Positions 7,953 through 15,857 of a stretch of 64,000 nucleotides of DNA are shown piece after piece. The notes beneath the pieces are model-generated. The model did not search any database and was not told where the DNA came from. It was given only the letters and a program-made list of their open reading frames with translations. The stretch's first letter is position 1; the number at the start of each line of letters is the position of its first letter. Location: assembly GCA_044222685.1 (NCBI GenBank), contig JBGAMU010000003.1, positions 23,165 to 87,164 on the forward strand, read 5' to 3'. A program made the position numbers and the translations under genes. Source of the DNA: JAEUPI01 sp044222685 (lineage in GTDB: Bacteria > Pseudomonadota > Gammaproteobacteria > Burkholderiales > Burkholderiaceae_C).

Positions 7953-8894
7953 TCAAGTTGCCCGCCGTGCCAGTGTCACCTGCTCGCAGTGGCGCACGAA
8001 GGCTTCGGTGCCGCGCCCGAGGTGCTTGTCCCGGTGCAGCACGATCGCCAGCCGTCGCGTCGCGCGCGGCAGCCGTGTGGTGAGCTCGGTCAACGCGCCC
8101 TGGGCCAGCTCGCGCGCCACCGCCTCGCGTGACAGGCAGCCAAGTGCCGCGCCGGCTGCGACCACGCGCTTGATCGCCTCGACGCTGCCGAGTTCGAACG
8201 CCACCTGCAGCGGACCGACATGCTCGAGCAACCAGCGGTCGGCCGCCTCGCGCGTGCCCGAGCCGGCCTCGCGCAGTGCCCAGACGGCCTCGCGCAGCTG
8301 GCGCGCGCCCGCATGGCGACCGGCCAGCGGATGCGTCGGCGCGGCGATGACCACCAGCTCGTCGGTGAGCCAGGGCTGCACACGCAGGTGCGGGTGCGTC
8401 TGCGGACCCTCGATGAAGCCCACATCGACGTCGAAGGCCGCCACCGCCGCGATCACGTCCCGGGTGTTGGCGATCATCATCTGAACCGGACTCGCCGGGT
8501 GCGCCGCCTGCCAGCGCGCCAGCAGGTCGGGCAGCAGGTACTCGCCGATCGTCAGGCTGGCCGCCACGCGCAGCGGCGCCTCGTGCGCCCCGGTGAACAG
8601 ATGCTCCAGCTCGGCCGATTGGTCGAGCAGCGAGGCGGCCAGCGGAATCAGCACGCGCCCGTTCTCGTTCAGCACCAGACGTCTGCCGACACGGTCGAAC
8701 AGGTCAACGCCCAGCGTGCGCTCCAGTTCGGTCAGCGCCGCGCTGGCCGCCGATTGCGAGCGCGCCACGTGGTCGGCCGCGGCACGGGTCGAGCCGGCAC
8801 GCGCGGTGGCCGCGAAGACCTCGAGCTGGCGCAGGTTCAGGCGCAGCCGGGTCGGTCCCGAGGTGCTGTTCCTTTTATCGGATTTTCCGGTCAT
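7953..8894 (-). CDS. LysR-family transcriptional regulator
   Basis: A 313-residue LTTR. The N-terminal winged helix-turn-helix starts at LNLRQLEVFAATARAGSTRAAADHVARSQ, followed by the linker helix and an effector domain (LRVAASLTIGEYLLPDLL and VGFIEGP). The frame continues far upstream as a shadow of sat; ATG 8894 gives the usual LTTR length. It is divergent from sat with 109 bases between the starts, so it is likely to regulate itself and the sat-aprMBA unit, perhaps in response to a sulfur metabolite. The effector is unknown. Confidence 0.88.
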   Translation of the reverse strand: MTGKSDKRNSTSGPTRLRLNLRQLEVFAATARAGSTRAAADHVARSQSAASAALTELERTLGVDLFDRVGRRLVLNENGRVLIPLAASLLDQSAELEHLFTGAHEAPLRVAASLTIGEYLLPDLLARWQAAHPASPVQMMIANTRDVIAAVAAFDVDVGFIEGPQTHPHLRVQPWLTDELVVIAAPTHPLAGRHAGARQLREAVWALREAGSGTREAADRWLLEHVGPLQVAFELGSVEAIKRVVAAGAALGCLSREAVARELAQGALTELTTRLPRATRRLAIVLHRDKHLGRGTEAFVRHCEQVTLARRAT

Positions 8895-9003
8895 GGTGAG
8901 CGATATTGTCCATTTTTCCTTTTCACCTTGGCTGTCTAGCATCGAGGGCGTGCCGGACGCGCGCGGTTGGCGTCGTTCTGCGCTTCGCACCCTCATTGAA
9001 ACC
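8895..9003. promoter_or_regulatory. Divergent LysR/sat intergenic region
   Basis: This 109-base gap separates the LysR start from the sat start. It holds a T-rich patch (about 8905-8930, with runs TTTTT and TTTT) that stands out from the GC-rich surroundings and could contain both promoters and the LysR operator. I could not define convincing -35/-10 pairs. Confidence 0.3.
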
Positions 9004-10209
9004 ATGACTCCTCTCGTCAGTCCGCACGGCGGTGCAGACCTGAAGCCGCTGCTGCTCGGTGGTGCGCCGCTCGAACAGGAGCGACAGCGCGCGCTGAGCC
9101 TGCCGCGCGTGCGGGTGAGTTCGCGCGAGCGCGGCGACATCATCATGCTCGGCATCGGCGGCTTCACGCCGCTCGACGGATTCATGTCGCACGCCGACTG
9201 GCGCAGCGTGTGCGACGACATGCGCACCGCCAGCGGCCTGTTCTGGCCGATCCCGATCACGTTGTCGACCGACCCGGCCACTGCCGACGCGATTGCGATC
9301 GGGCAGGACATCGCACTCGTCGACCCGGATGACGGCCACTGCCTGGCGATCCAGCGCGTCAGCGAGAAGTACAGGATCGACAAGGCGCACGAATGCGTGC
9401 GCGTGTTCAAGACGATCGACGCGGCGCATCCCGGCGTCAAGATGGTGATGGAGCAGGGCGAGGTCAACCTCGCCGGTCCGATCCGGGTGCTGTCGCGCGG
9501 CGGCTTCCCGGAGAAGTACGGCGACCTGTTCATGACGCCGGAGCAGACGCGAGTCTTGTTCAGGTCGCTCGGCTGGTCGCGCATCGCGGCGTTCCAGACG
9601 CGCAATCCGATGCATCGCTCGCACGAGTACCTCGCCAAGGTGGCGATCGAGGTCTGCGACGGCGTGCTCGTGCATTCGCTGCTGGGGGCGTTGAAGCCGG
9701 GCGACATCCCGGCCGAGGTGCGCACGCGCGCCATCGCAGCGCTGGCGAAGAACTACTTCGTGCCTTCCACCATCGTGCAGGCCGGCTACCCGTTGGACAT
9801 GCGTTATGCCGGGCCTCGCGAGGCGCTGCTGCATGCGCTGTTCCGCCAGAACTACGGCTGCTCGCACCTGATCGTCGGCCGCGACCATGCCGGCGTGGGC
9901 AGCTACTACGGGCCGTTCGAGGCGCACCACATCTTCGACGAGATCCCCGACGGCGCGCTGCAGACGCGACCGCTGAAGATCGACGTCTCCTTCTGGTGCT
10001 ACAGGTGCGGCGGCATGGCCTCGGGGCGCACTTGCCCGCACGGCGATGCCGACCGCCTGCAGGTCAGCGGCACGCAGTTGCGCAAGTCGCTGTCCGAAGG
10101 CCAGAGTGTGCCGCCCGAGTTCAGCCGCCCCGAAGTGCTCGAGATCCTGCGCACCTACTACGCCGAGACCGACGCGCGGCCGGTCGGCGCGGCCGCTGCG
10201 TCGAGATGA
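9004..10209 (+). CDS. sat: Sulfate adenylyltransferase (ATP sulfurylase)
   Basis: A 401-residue homo-oligomeric-type ATP sulfurylase. Key motifs are QTRNPMHRSHEYL (nucleotide binding, the HXXH region) and VGRDHAGVGSYYGP. A CYRCGG...TCPHG cysteine/histidine cluster near the C-terminus probably binds zinc, as in other bacterial Sat proteins. In sulfur oxidisers Sat runs in reverse, making ATP and sulfate from APS and pyrophosphate. The location ahead of aprMBA supports the oxidative direction. Start ATG 9004 gives the normal length; the open frame upstream to 8593 is antisense to lysR. No APS-kinase domain is attached. Confidence 0.95.
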   Translation: MTPLVSPHGGADLKPLLLGGAPLEQERQRALSLPRVRVSSRERGDIIMLGIGGFTPLDGFMSHADWRSVCDDMRTASGLFWPIPITLSTDPATADAIAIGQDIALVDPDDGHCLAIQRVSEKYRIDKAHECVRVFKTIDAAHPGVKMVMEQGEVNLAGPIRVLSRGGFPEKYGDLFMTPEQTRVLFRSLGWSRIAAFQTRNPMHRSHEYLAKVAIEVCDGVLVHSLLGALKPGDIPAEVRTRAIAALAKNYFVPSTIVQAGYPLDMRYAGPREALLHALFRQNYGCSHLIVGRDHAGVGSYYGPFEAHHIFDEIPDGALQTRPLKIDVSFWCYRCGGMASGRTCPHGDADRLQVSGTQLRKSLSEGQSVPPEFSRPEVLEILRTYYAETDARPVGAAAASR

Positions 10210-10213
10210 GACC

Positions 10214-10750
10214 ATGAAGGTGTGCGTCGTTTCGGATAGCCACGACCGCGCCGGTGCGCTGGCGCAAGCGGTGCGCGAAGCCAAGGCGCAAGGCGCCGAG
10301 GCGGTGCTTCATTGCGGCGATCTGATCGGCACGCAAACGCTGAGGCCGACCCTGGCTTTGGGGCTGCCGGTGCACATCATCCACGGCAACAACATCGGCG
10401 ACCCGCAGTCGCTGCACCGATGGGCGGGCGAGAGCAACGGGCAGCTGCGCTATCACGGTGTGGACGGCCGCATCGAACTGGCCGGCCGGCGGATCTTCGT
10501 CGTGCACTACGACGACTACGGCTACGCCATGGCCTGCACCGGCGACTGGGATCTGGTGTGCTGCGGCCACTCGCACCGCGCCGAGGTGCGCGCCGTGGCC
10601 AATGTCTTGGGCCGATCGACGTGGCTGGTCAACCCTGGCACGGTGGCCGGCCTGGCCGCGCCCTCGACCTGGGTGATGGGCGATCTGGCAGCCATGCGCT
10701 TCGAGTTGCAGGAACTGAAAGGCGAGCCTTCGTCGCCGGGTGTGCAGTGA
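10214..10750 (+). CDS. YfcE/MJ0936-type metallophosphoesterase
   Basis: A 178-residue calcineurin-like phosphoesterase with the metal ligands in order: DSHD (N-terminus), CGDLIG, GNNIGD and CCGHSHRAEV, then a final NPGT. The family hydrolyses phosphodiesters with two divalent metals and natural substrates are poorly known. The start is five bases after the sat stop and aprM follows after 94 bases, so it appears to be part of the sat-apr transcript. A role in clearing nucleotide side products such as APS or AMP derivatives is possible, but nothing in the sequence shows it. Confidence 0.85.
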   Translation: MKVCVVSDSHDRAGALAQAVREAKAQGAEAVLHCGDLIGTQTLRPTLALGLPVHIIHGNNIGDPQSLHRWAGESNGQLRYHGVDGRIELAGRRIFVVHYDDYGYAMACTGDWDLVCCGHSHRAEVRAVANVLGRSTWLVNPGTVAGLAAPSTWVMGDLAAMRFELQELKGEPSSPGVQ

Positions 10751-10844
10751 TGACGGAGTGATCGGCAGCAGGCTCAGACCTGCGCGCCCCAAAAGAATGG
10801 CCGCGAGGCCGTGACGAGACGAGACGACCTTAGGAGACCGACCC

Positions 10845-11672
10845 ATGTTCGCCCAGAACCCGTTTGCCGCCCTGAACGGCGTATTGCCCGCGAGTGCCAT
10901 GCAGATCTTCATCGTGCTGATGGTGCTGGCCGTGATCGTCGGCACGCTGCTCGACATGGCCCACAAGGGCAGCGCAACCTACTTCTTCGCCAAGGCGCGC
11001 AAGACACGCGGCCAGGGCAAGCCGGTGGACAAGGCGTCGATCGCGGTCAAGACCGTGATGGTGGACGTGCTCGCCTCGGGTGAGTTCTGCAACCCGCGGC
11101 GTCGCCTCGCGCACTTGCTCACGATGTACGGCTTCATCCTCTACCTCGTCACCACCGCGGTCATGGTGTTCGTCTATCCGACGGCCGCGACGCCGACGCC
11201 GGCCCTGGTGGTGCAGCTTTGGTGGCTGGGCGCGTTGATGGTGCTCGTCGGCGGCTACTGGTTCTGGTTCTTCATCCGCGTCGACGTGGCGGCCGAGGGC
11301 GGCACGCCAATGCGCGTGATGCGTGCCGATCTCTTCATCCTATCGCTGCTCGCCAGCGTGACCTTTGCCGTCGTCTGGGCTTGGCTGCAGGTGCAGGGCA
11401 GCGCGGCCGCCTGGGTCCTGTTCGCGCTGTACATGCTGGCGACCACGGTGCTGTTCGGCGGCGTGTACTGGTCCAAGTTCGCGCACATGTTCTTCAAGCC
11501 GGCCGCGGCCTTCGACAAACGTGTCTCGGAGGCCAACGGCACGAATGCCAACCTGCCGACGCAGACTCGGGACGATCCCGCGCAACGCGAGCGGCACTCG
11601 ATGGAACTGCTGAAGAACGCCCCGATGGACATGGGGCTCGGCATCAAGCGCGAAGCCCCGCGCCACTACTAG
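10845..11672 (+). CDS. aprM: AprM, membrane anchor of APS reductase
   Basis: A 275-residue protein with about five to six hydrophobic helices (for example residues 18-38, 85-110, 122-145, 155-175 and 182-202), matching AprM of sulfur-oxidising proteobacteria. It anchors AprBA and is proposed to pass electrons from APS formation to the quinone pool in place of QmoABC. A TAGGAG element lies eight bases before ATG 10845. aprB follows after 43 bases. No haem-binding CXXCH is present. Confidence 0.9.
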   Translation: MFAQNPFAALNGVLPASAMQIFIVLMVLAVIVGTLLDMAHKGSATYFFAKARKTRGQGKPVDKASIAVKTVMVDVLASGEFCNPRRRLAHLLTMYGFILYLVTTAVMVFVYPTAATPTPALVVQLWWLGALMVLVGGYWFWFFIRVDVAAEGGTPMRVMRADLFILSLLASVTFAVVWAWLQVQGSAAAWVLFALYMLATTVLFGGVYWSKFAHMFFKPAAAFDKRVSEANGTNANLPTQTRDDPAQRERHSMELLKNAPMDMGLGIKREAPRHY

Positions 11673-11715
11673 ACAGCCCGCCGGTTTTCGCCGAACACAA
11701 CAAGGAGCCAGCTCA

Positions 11716-12195
11716 ATGCCTACCTTCGTCTACATGACGAGGTGCGACGGATGCGGACACTGCGTCGACATCTGTCCCTCGGACATCATGCACATCGACA
11801 AGACCTATCGGCGCGCCTACAACATCGAACCGAACATGTGCTGGGAGTGCTACTCCTGCGTGAAGGCCTGCCCGCAGCATGCGATCGACGTGCGCGGTTA
11901 TGCCGACTTCGCCCCGCTGGGCCACAGCGTTCGCGTCGACCGCGACGAACGCAAGGGCACGATCGCCTGGCGGATCAAGTTCCGCAACGGCACGGAAAAG
12001 AACTTCCTGTCGCCCATCACGACCAAGCCCTGGGGTGAGGCGATTCCCAAGCTCGCCGACGTTCCAGCGCCCAGCAAGCAGATGCGCGATGGCGAGCTGC
12101 TCTACAACGAGCCGAAGTACATCCGCATGGACGACGGCGGTCTGCGCACGCTTCAGGCCGCAGGTCTCAAACTGAAGATGGGGGTCTACTACTGA
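11716..12195 (+). CDS. aprB: Adenylylsulfate reductase beta subunit (two [4Fe-4S])
   Basis: A 159-residue ferredoxin-like subunit. The first cluster is ligated by Cys10, Cys13, Cys16 and the second by Cys42, Cys45, Cys48, with Cys20 and Cys52 crossing over as in two-cluster ferredoxins. The C-terminal half (WRIKFRNGTEKNFLSP and later) is the arm that wraps AprA. The stop shares one base with the aprA start. It moves electrons from the AprA flavin to AprM. GGAG precedes the start. Confidence 0.96.
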   Translation: MPTFVYMTRCDGCGHCVDICPSDIMHIDKTYRRAYNIEPNMCWECYSCVKACPQHAIDVRGYADFAPLGHSVRVDRDERKGTIAWRIKFRNGTEKNFLSPITTKPWGEAIPKLADVPAPSKQMRDGELLYNEPKYIRMDDGGLRTLQAAGLKLKMGVYY

Positions 12196-14063
12196 TGGCC
12201 TACGACACAATCATCGAAGACGGCATCGACGTTCTCGTCGTCGGTGCAGGTCTGGGCGGCACCGGCGCCGCCTGGGAGGCCCGGTTCTGGGGACAGAACA
12301 AGAAGATCGTCATTGCCGAGAAGGCCAACATCGATCGCTCGGGCGCGGTCGCGCAGGGTCTGTACGCGATCAACTGCTACATGGGCACCCGCTGGGGCGA
12401 GAACAACCCGGAGGACCATGTACGCTACGCCCGCATCGACCTGATGGGCATGGTGCGCGAAGACCTGCTGTTCGACATGGCCCGCCACGTCGACTCCACG
12501 GTGCATCAGTTCGAGGAGTGGGGCCTGCCCATCATGAAGGACCCGAAGACCGGGCGCTACCTTCGTGAAGGCCGTTGGCAGATCATGATCCACGGCGAGT
12601 CCTACAAGCCCATCGTCGCCGAGGCCGCCAAGAAGTCGGCCGACAAGGTCTTCAACCGCATCTGCGTCACGCATCTGCTGATGGACGACAGCCGGGAGAA
12701 CCGGATCGCCGGTGCCGTCGGCTTCAACGTCCGCACGGGCAACTATCACGTCTTCAAGTCCAAGACCGTGATCTGCGGCGCGGGCGGTGCTTCCAACATC
12801 TTCAAGCCGCGCTCGGTGGGTGAAGGTTCGGGCCGGACCTGGTATGCGCCCTGGTCGTCCGCGTCGGCCTACGGCCTGATGATCAACGCCGGCGCCAAGA
12901 TGACGCAGATGGAGAACCGCATCGTGCTGGCGCGGTTCAAGGACGGCTATGGCCCGGTCGGCGCCTACTTCCTGCACCTGAAGACCTATACGCAGAACTG
13001 CCTGGGCGAGGAGTACGAATCCAAGTGGTTCCCAGCCCTGCAGCAGATGGTCGGCAAGGAGTATCTGGACCCGGAAGCGTCGCACCTGACCCACCGGCCG
13101 ATCCCGACCTGCCTGCGCAACCATTGCATCATCAGCGAAGTGAATGCCGGCCGCGGGCCCATCCACATGGTGACCATGCGTGCTTTCCAGGACCCGCATC
13201 TGGAGGAGGTCGGTTGGGAGAACTTCCTCGGCATGACCGTCGGCCAGGCGGTTCTGTGGGCCGCCACCGATGTGGACCCGAAGAACGAGAACCCCGAACT
13301 GACCACCTCCGAGCCGTACGTCATGGGCTCACATGCGACCGGTTCGGGTGCCTGGTGCTCCGGCCCCGAGGACGTTTCGCCGCCCGAGTATTTCTGGGGC
13401 TACAACCGCATGACGACGATCGAAGGTCTGTTCGGCGCCGGTGACGCGGTCGGCGGCACGCCTCATGCCTTTTCTTCGGGTTCGTTCACCGAAGGCCGTC
13501 TCGCCGCCAAGGCGGCCTGCAAGTACATCGACGACGGCAAAGGCGAAGGCATCGTCGTCTCCGATGAGCAGATCAACCGCCGCAAGGAAGAGATCTACAA
13601 GCCGCTGGAACACTACAGAATCAACCGCAACGAGATCGTGGCGGGCGATGTCAACCCGCACTACATCAACCCCAAGCAGGGCCTCGACCGCCTGCAGAAG
13701 CTGATGGATGAGTACTGCGGCGGAGTGACGGTCAACTACATGACCAACGAGAAGCTGCTGAGCATCGGGCTCAAGAAGCTCGCGATCATGGAGGAAGACC
13801 TCGAAAGCCTGGCCGCCAAGGATATTCACGAGTTGCTGCGGGCGTGGGAGCTGAAGCACCGCCATCGCGCCGCCGAGTGCGTCACCCAGCACACGCTGTT
13901 CCGCAAGGAGACCCGTTGGCCAGGCTACTACTACCGAGGCGACGCCATGAAGGTGGACGACGTGAACTGGCATGTACTGACGGTCTCGCGTCGCGACCCG
14001 AAGACCGGCGAATACACGATGGAGAAGGCGCCTTGTTATCACCTGGTGGGCGATGAGAAGTAG
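12195..14063 (+). CDS. aprA: Adenylylsulfate reductase alpha subunit (FAD)
   Basis: A 622-residue flavoprotein of the fumarate reductase/succinate dehydrogenase class. The FAD-binding motif VVGAGLGGTGAAWEARF lies near residues 15-31, with later flavin contacts in GAGGASNIFKPR, GLFGAGDAVGGTPHAFSSGSFTEGR and the RTWYAPWSS region. In oxidisers it converts sulfite plus AMP to APS. Length and motifs match AprA of lineages using AprM. It is transcribed with aprM and aprB. Confidence 0.97.
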   Translation: MAYDTIIEDGIDVLVVGAGLGGTGAAWEARFWGQNKKIVIAEKANIDRSGAVAQGLYAINCYMGTRWGENNPEDHVRYARIDLMGMVREDLLFDMARHVDSTVHQFEEWGLPIMKDPKTGRYLREGRWQIMIHGESYKPIVAEAAKKSADKVFNRICVTHLLMDDSRENRIAGAVGFNVRTGNYHVFKSKTVICGAGGASNIFKPRSVGEGSGRTWYAPWSSASAYGLMINAGAKMTQMENRIVLARFKDGYGPVGAYFLHLKTYTQNCLGEEYESKWFPALQQMVGKEYLDPEASHLTHRPIPTCLRNHCIISEVNAGRGPIHMVTMRAFQDPHLEEVGWENFLGMTVGQAVLWAATDVDPKNENPELTTSEPYVMGSHATGSGAWCSGPEDVSPPEYFWGYNRMTTIEGLFGAGDAVGGTPHAFSSGSFTEGRLAAKAACKYIDDGKGEGIVVSDEQINRRKEEIYKPLEHYRINRNEIVAGDVNPHYINPKQGLDRLQKLMDEYCGGVTVNYMTNEKLLSIGLKKLAIMEEDLESLAAKDIHELLRAWELKHRHRAAECVTQHTLFRKETRWPGYYYRGDAMKVDDVNWHVLTVSRRDPKTGEYTMEKAPCYHLVGDEK

Positions 14064-14084
14064 CCCGCATCCCCAGGCCCGCGC

Positions 14085-14435
14085 GTGAACATCATCGAGA
14101 AGACCGACGAGGAGATCCTGGCCCTGGCCAGGCCACTGTGGCTCGACCTCGTCAAGTATTCGAACGAAGGCAAGTACGGTGAGTTCGTCAGGAACTTCTC
14201 CAGTTCCCTGGCGCGCGCCATCGATCAGGTGGTGGCGGGCCACCAGTTCGCCAACAGCGAACTGGCGAGAAACCTGTCTGAAGACATCGACTCGCTCGGC
14301 ATCATCCGCCGCGGCGAACATGTGACGGTCCTGTACCGCCAACGCAGCACCAAGAAGCCCGGCGAATGGCTGGGCAGACTCGTCCTCGGCTACGAGGAAG
14401 GAAAGGTCAGGATCTTCGGTGCCTCCATCTTCTGA
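14085..14435 (+). CDS. Small protein of unknown function downstream of aprA
   Basis: A 116-residue protein starting at GTG 14085, 21 bases after the aprA stop. No family was recognised. The sequence is mixed alpha/beta: an N-terminal helical half (EEILALARPLWLDLVKYSNEGKYGEFVRNFS) and a C-terminal strand-rich half (GEHVTVLYRQRS, WLGRLVLGYEEGKVRIFGASIF). Together these could form a small cystatin/NTF2-like fold. It has no cysteine and no signal peptide. It overlaps the FKBP gene by 17 bases, so the two are probably co-translated, with roles linked to APS reductase. Confidence 0.7.
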   Translation: MNIIEKTDEEILALARPLWLDLVKYSNEGKYGEFVRNFSSSLARAIDQVVAGHQFANSELARNLSEDIDSLGIIRRGEHVTVLYRQRSTKKPGEWLGRLVLGYEEGKVRIFGASIF

Positions 14436-14940
14436 GCATGTCGTCCGGGAAGGCAAGCTTGTCGAGTTGACCTACAAGGTGACCGACGCGAAGACGGGTC
14501 ATGTCCTCACCCGAGTCGAGTTCCCGTTGGGTTATGTCCACGGACACAATGAGATCCTCGCCCCTTCGGTTCACAAGGAGCTCGAAGGCAAGGCCGCTGG
14601 CGACGTCATCAAAGTGGACATCGATGGCAATCAGATCTTCGGCCCCAGAGACGAGTCGCTGGTCTTCTCCGATGACATCGATAACGTCCCCGAGGAGTAC
14701 CGGCAGATCGGCACCTCCATCCTGATGGAGAACGACAAGGGCCAGACCCGCAGCTTTCTCGTCACGCACATGGACGACGACACACTGACGGTCGACGGCA
14801 ACAATCCGCTCTGCGGCAGGCAGATCGTCTTCACGCTCGAGATCCTGACGGTGCGCGATGCCACGGATGCGGAAATCCAGGCGGGCGGGGCCATCCCTGC
14901 GGGCGCCGATATCAACCCGTCGCTCCTGAGGCCTGTTTGA
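14419..14940 (+). CDS. FKBP-type peptidyl-prolyl isomerase, SlyD-like
   Basis: A 173-residue protein with SlyD-like features: VVREGKLVELTYKVTDAKTGHVL, then GYVHGHNEILAPSVHKELEGKAAGD and a C-terminal LCGRQIVFTLEIL. A large flap domain is inserted between the two FKBP parts. Unlike SlyD it lacks a His-rich metal-binding tail. GTG 14419 is the only reasonable start in frame and lies inside the preceding gene. Proximity to aprMBA suggests it helps fold or assemble APS reductase or another complex of the island; this is inference. Confidence 0.85.
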   Translation: MPPSSEHVVREGKLVELTYKVTDAKTGHVLTRVEFPLGYVHGHNEILAPSVHKELEGKAAGDVIKVDIDGNQIFGPRDESLVFSDDIDNVPEEYRQIGTSILMENDKGQTRSFLVTHMDDDTLTVDGNNPLCGRQIVFTLEILTVRDATDAEIQAGGAIPAGADINPSLLRPV

Positions 14941-14976
14941 GCGGCGGCCCTGCCTTCACGGCTAGAAAGACGAAAC

Positions 14977-15138
14977 ATGAGCGACCACAAACCTCCCCCC
15001 GCCAAGGTGCCTGACGGCGTGACGCCTTATGTGACGACGCGTCAGATGCCGCCCAACGAGAAGGGCTTCGTCGGATTCGAAACCATCTGGAAGCCGTTCC
15101 AGAAGGAAGCCCCGTACAAGACGCCGAAGAAGCCGTAG
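14977..15138 (+). CDS. Putative 53-residue protein
   Basis: A short frame, ATG 14977 to TAG 15138, encodes 53 residues (begins MSDHKPPPAKVP, ends PYKTPKKP). It is rich in Pro and Lys, with a central aromatic segment (GFVGFETIWKPFQK). It follows the FKBP gene by 36 bases on the same strand and shows the third-position G/C bias of real genes. A weak AGAAAG precedes the start. No family is recognised. It could be a small subunit or assembly factor of the apr unit; it could also be spurious. Confidence 0.5.
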   Translation: MSDHKPPPAKVPDGVTPYVTTRQMPPNEKGFVGFETIWKPFQKEAPYKTPKKP

Positions 15139-15248
15139 CCGTCTCTCGCCGCGAGGCAAAGACGACCGGCGCCGGGATATGCATATGAGGCGATATTCCG
15201 AGCCGGCCGCGCGCTGGAGGCGACAATCCGCGTCCACGAAAGCGCGCC

Positions 15249-15638
15249 ATGGACCATCTGCATCCCAAGCAAGCCCACGAGATCCTGCAGCAGAACCCGA
15301 ACACGCTGCTGATCGACTGTCGCACCGAGGTGGAGTTCTTCTACGTCGGGCATCCGGTCGATGCCATCAACATCGAGTGGAACACAGGGGTCGATTTCGA
15401 CGTCAACCCGCATTTCGCTGAAGAGGCGCTGCGCATGGCCGGCCGCAAGGACCGGCCGATCATCCTGATCTGTCGCAGCGGCAAGCGCTCGGTCGATGCC
15501 GGGCTCGAGCTCGAGAAGCACGGCTTCACCAACGTCAGCAATGTGCTCGAGGGCTTCGAGGGCGAACTCGATGTCGAGCACCATCGCGGCAACCTCGGCG
15601 GCTGGCGCAAGCACGGGTTGCCCTGGCGGCAGGTGTGA
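15249..15638 (+). CDS. Single-domain rhodanese (sulfurtransferase)
   Basis: A 129-residue rhodanese-like protein with LIDCRTEVEF at the domain start and the active-site loop ICRSGKRS, nucleophile Cys75. Such proteins carry persulfide sulfur between donors and acceptors such as TusA. There is no signal peptide, so it acts in the cytoplasm. It lies between the apr genes and soeA and could feed sulfane sulfur to Dsr. An AT-rich palindrome ATATGCATAT (15177-15186) lies upstream. Confidence 0.9.
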   Translation: MDHLHPKQAHEILQQNPNTLLIDCRTEVEFFYVGHPVDAINIEWNTGVDFDVNPHFAEEALRMAGRKDRPIILICRSGKRSVDAGLELEKHGFTNVSNVLEGFEGELDVEHHRGNLGGWRKHGLPWRQV

Positions 15639-15714
15639 CGCTGCCGCGCCGGGCTTGCGGCGTGTGACGCCGCCCGGCTCTGCCACCATTGGCGCTCCAT
15701 TTCGGCCAGGCCGC

Positions 15715-15734
15715 CACTACCCGTACGGGTAGTG
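15715..15734. promoter_or_regulatory. Perfect 20-base palindrome upstream of soeA
   Basis: CACTACCCGTACGGGTAGTG reads identically on both strands. It contains two abutting inverted heptamers TACCCGT/ACGGGTA that resemble half sites of NarL-family regulators. The soeA start is 124 bases downstream. A loose -10 candidate TATGGA at 15754-15759 would put the palindrome centre near -41.5, the usual site of a class II activator; this promoter is tentative. Confidence 0.6.
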
Positions 15735-15857
15735 CCAAGCTGCCCGAACCGGCTATGGACGCGGCCCGCTGGCGCAGCGCTTAATCGGCTGCCGCGACAG
15801 GATGGGGCAAGGTGTGCCCTCGGCGTCATGCGCCTGTCGCGGCCACGAAAAGCCACG

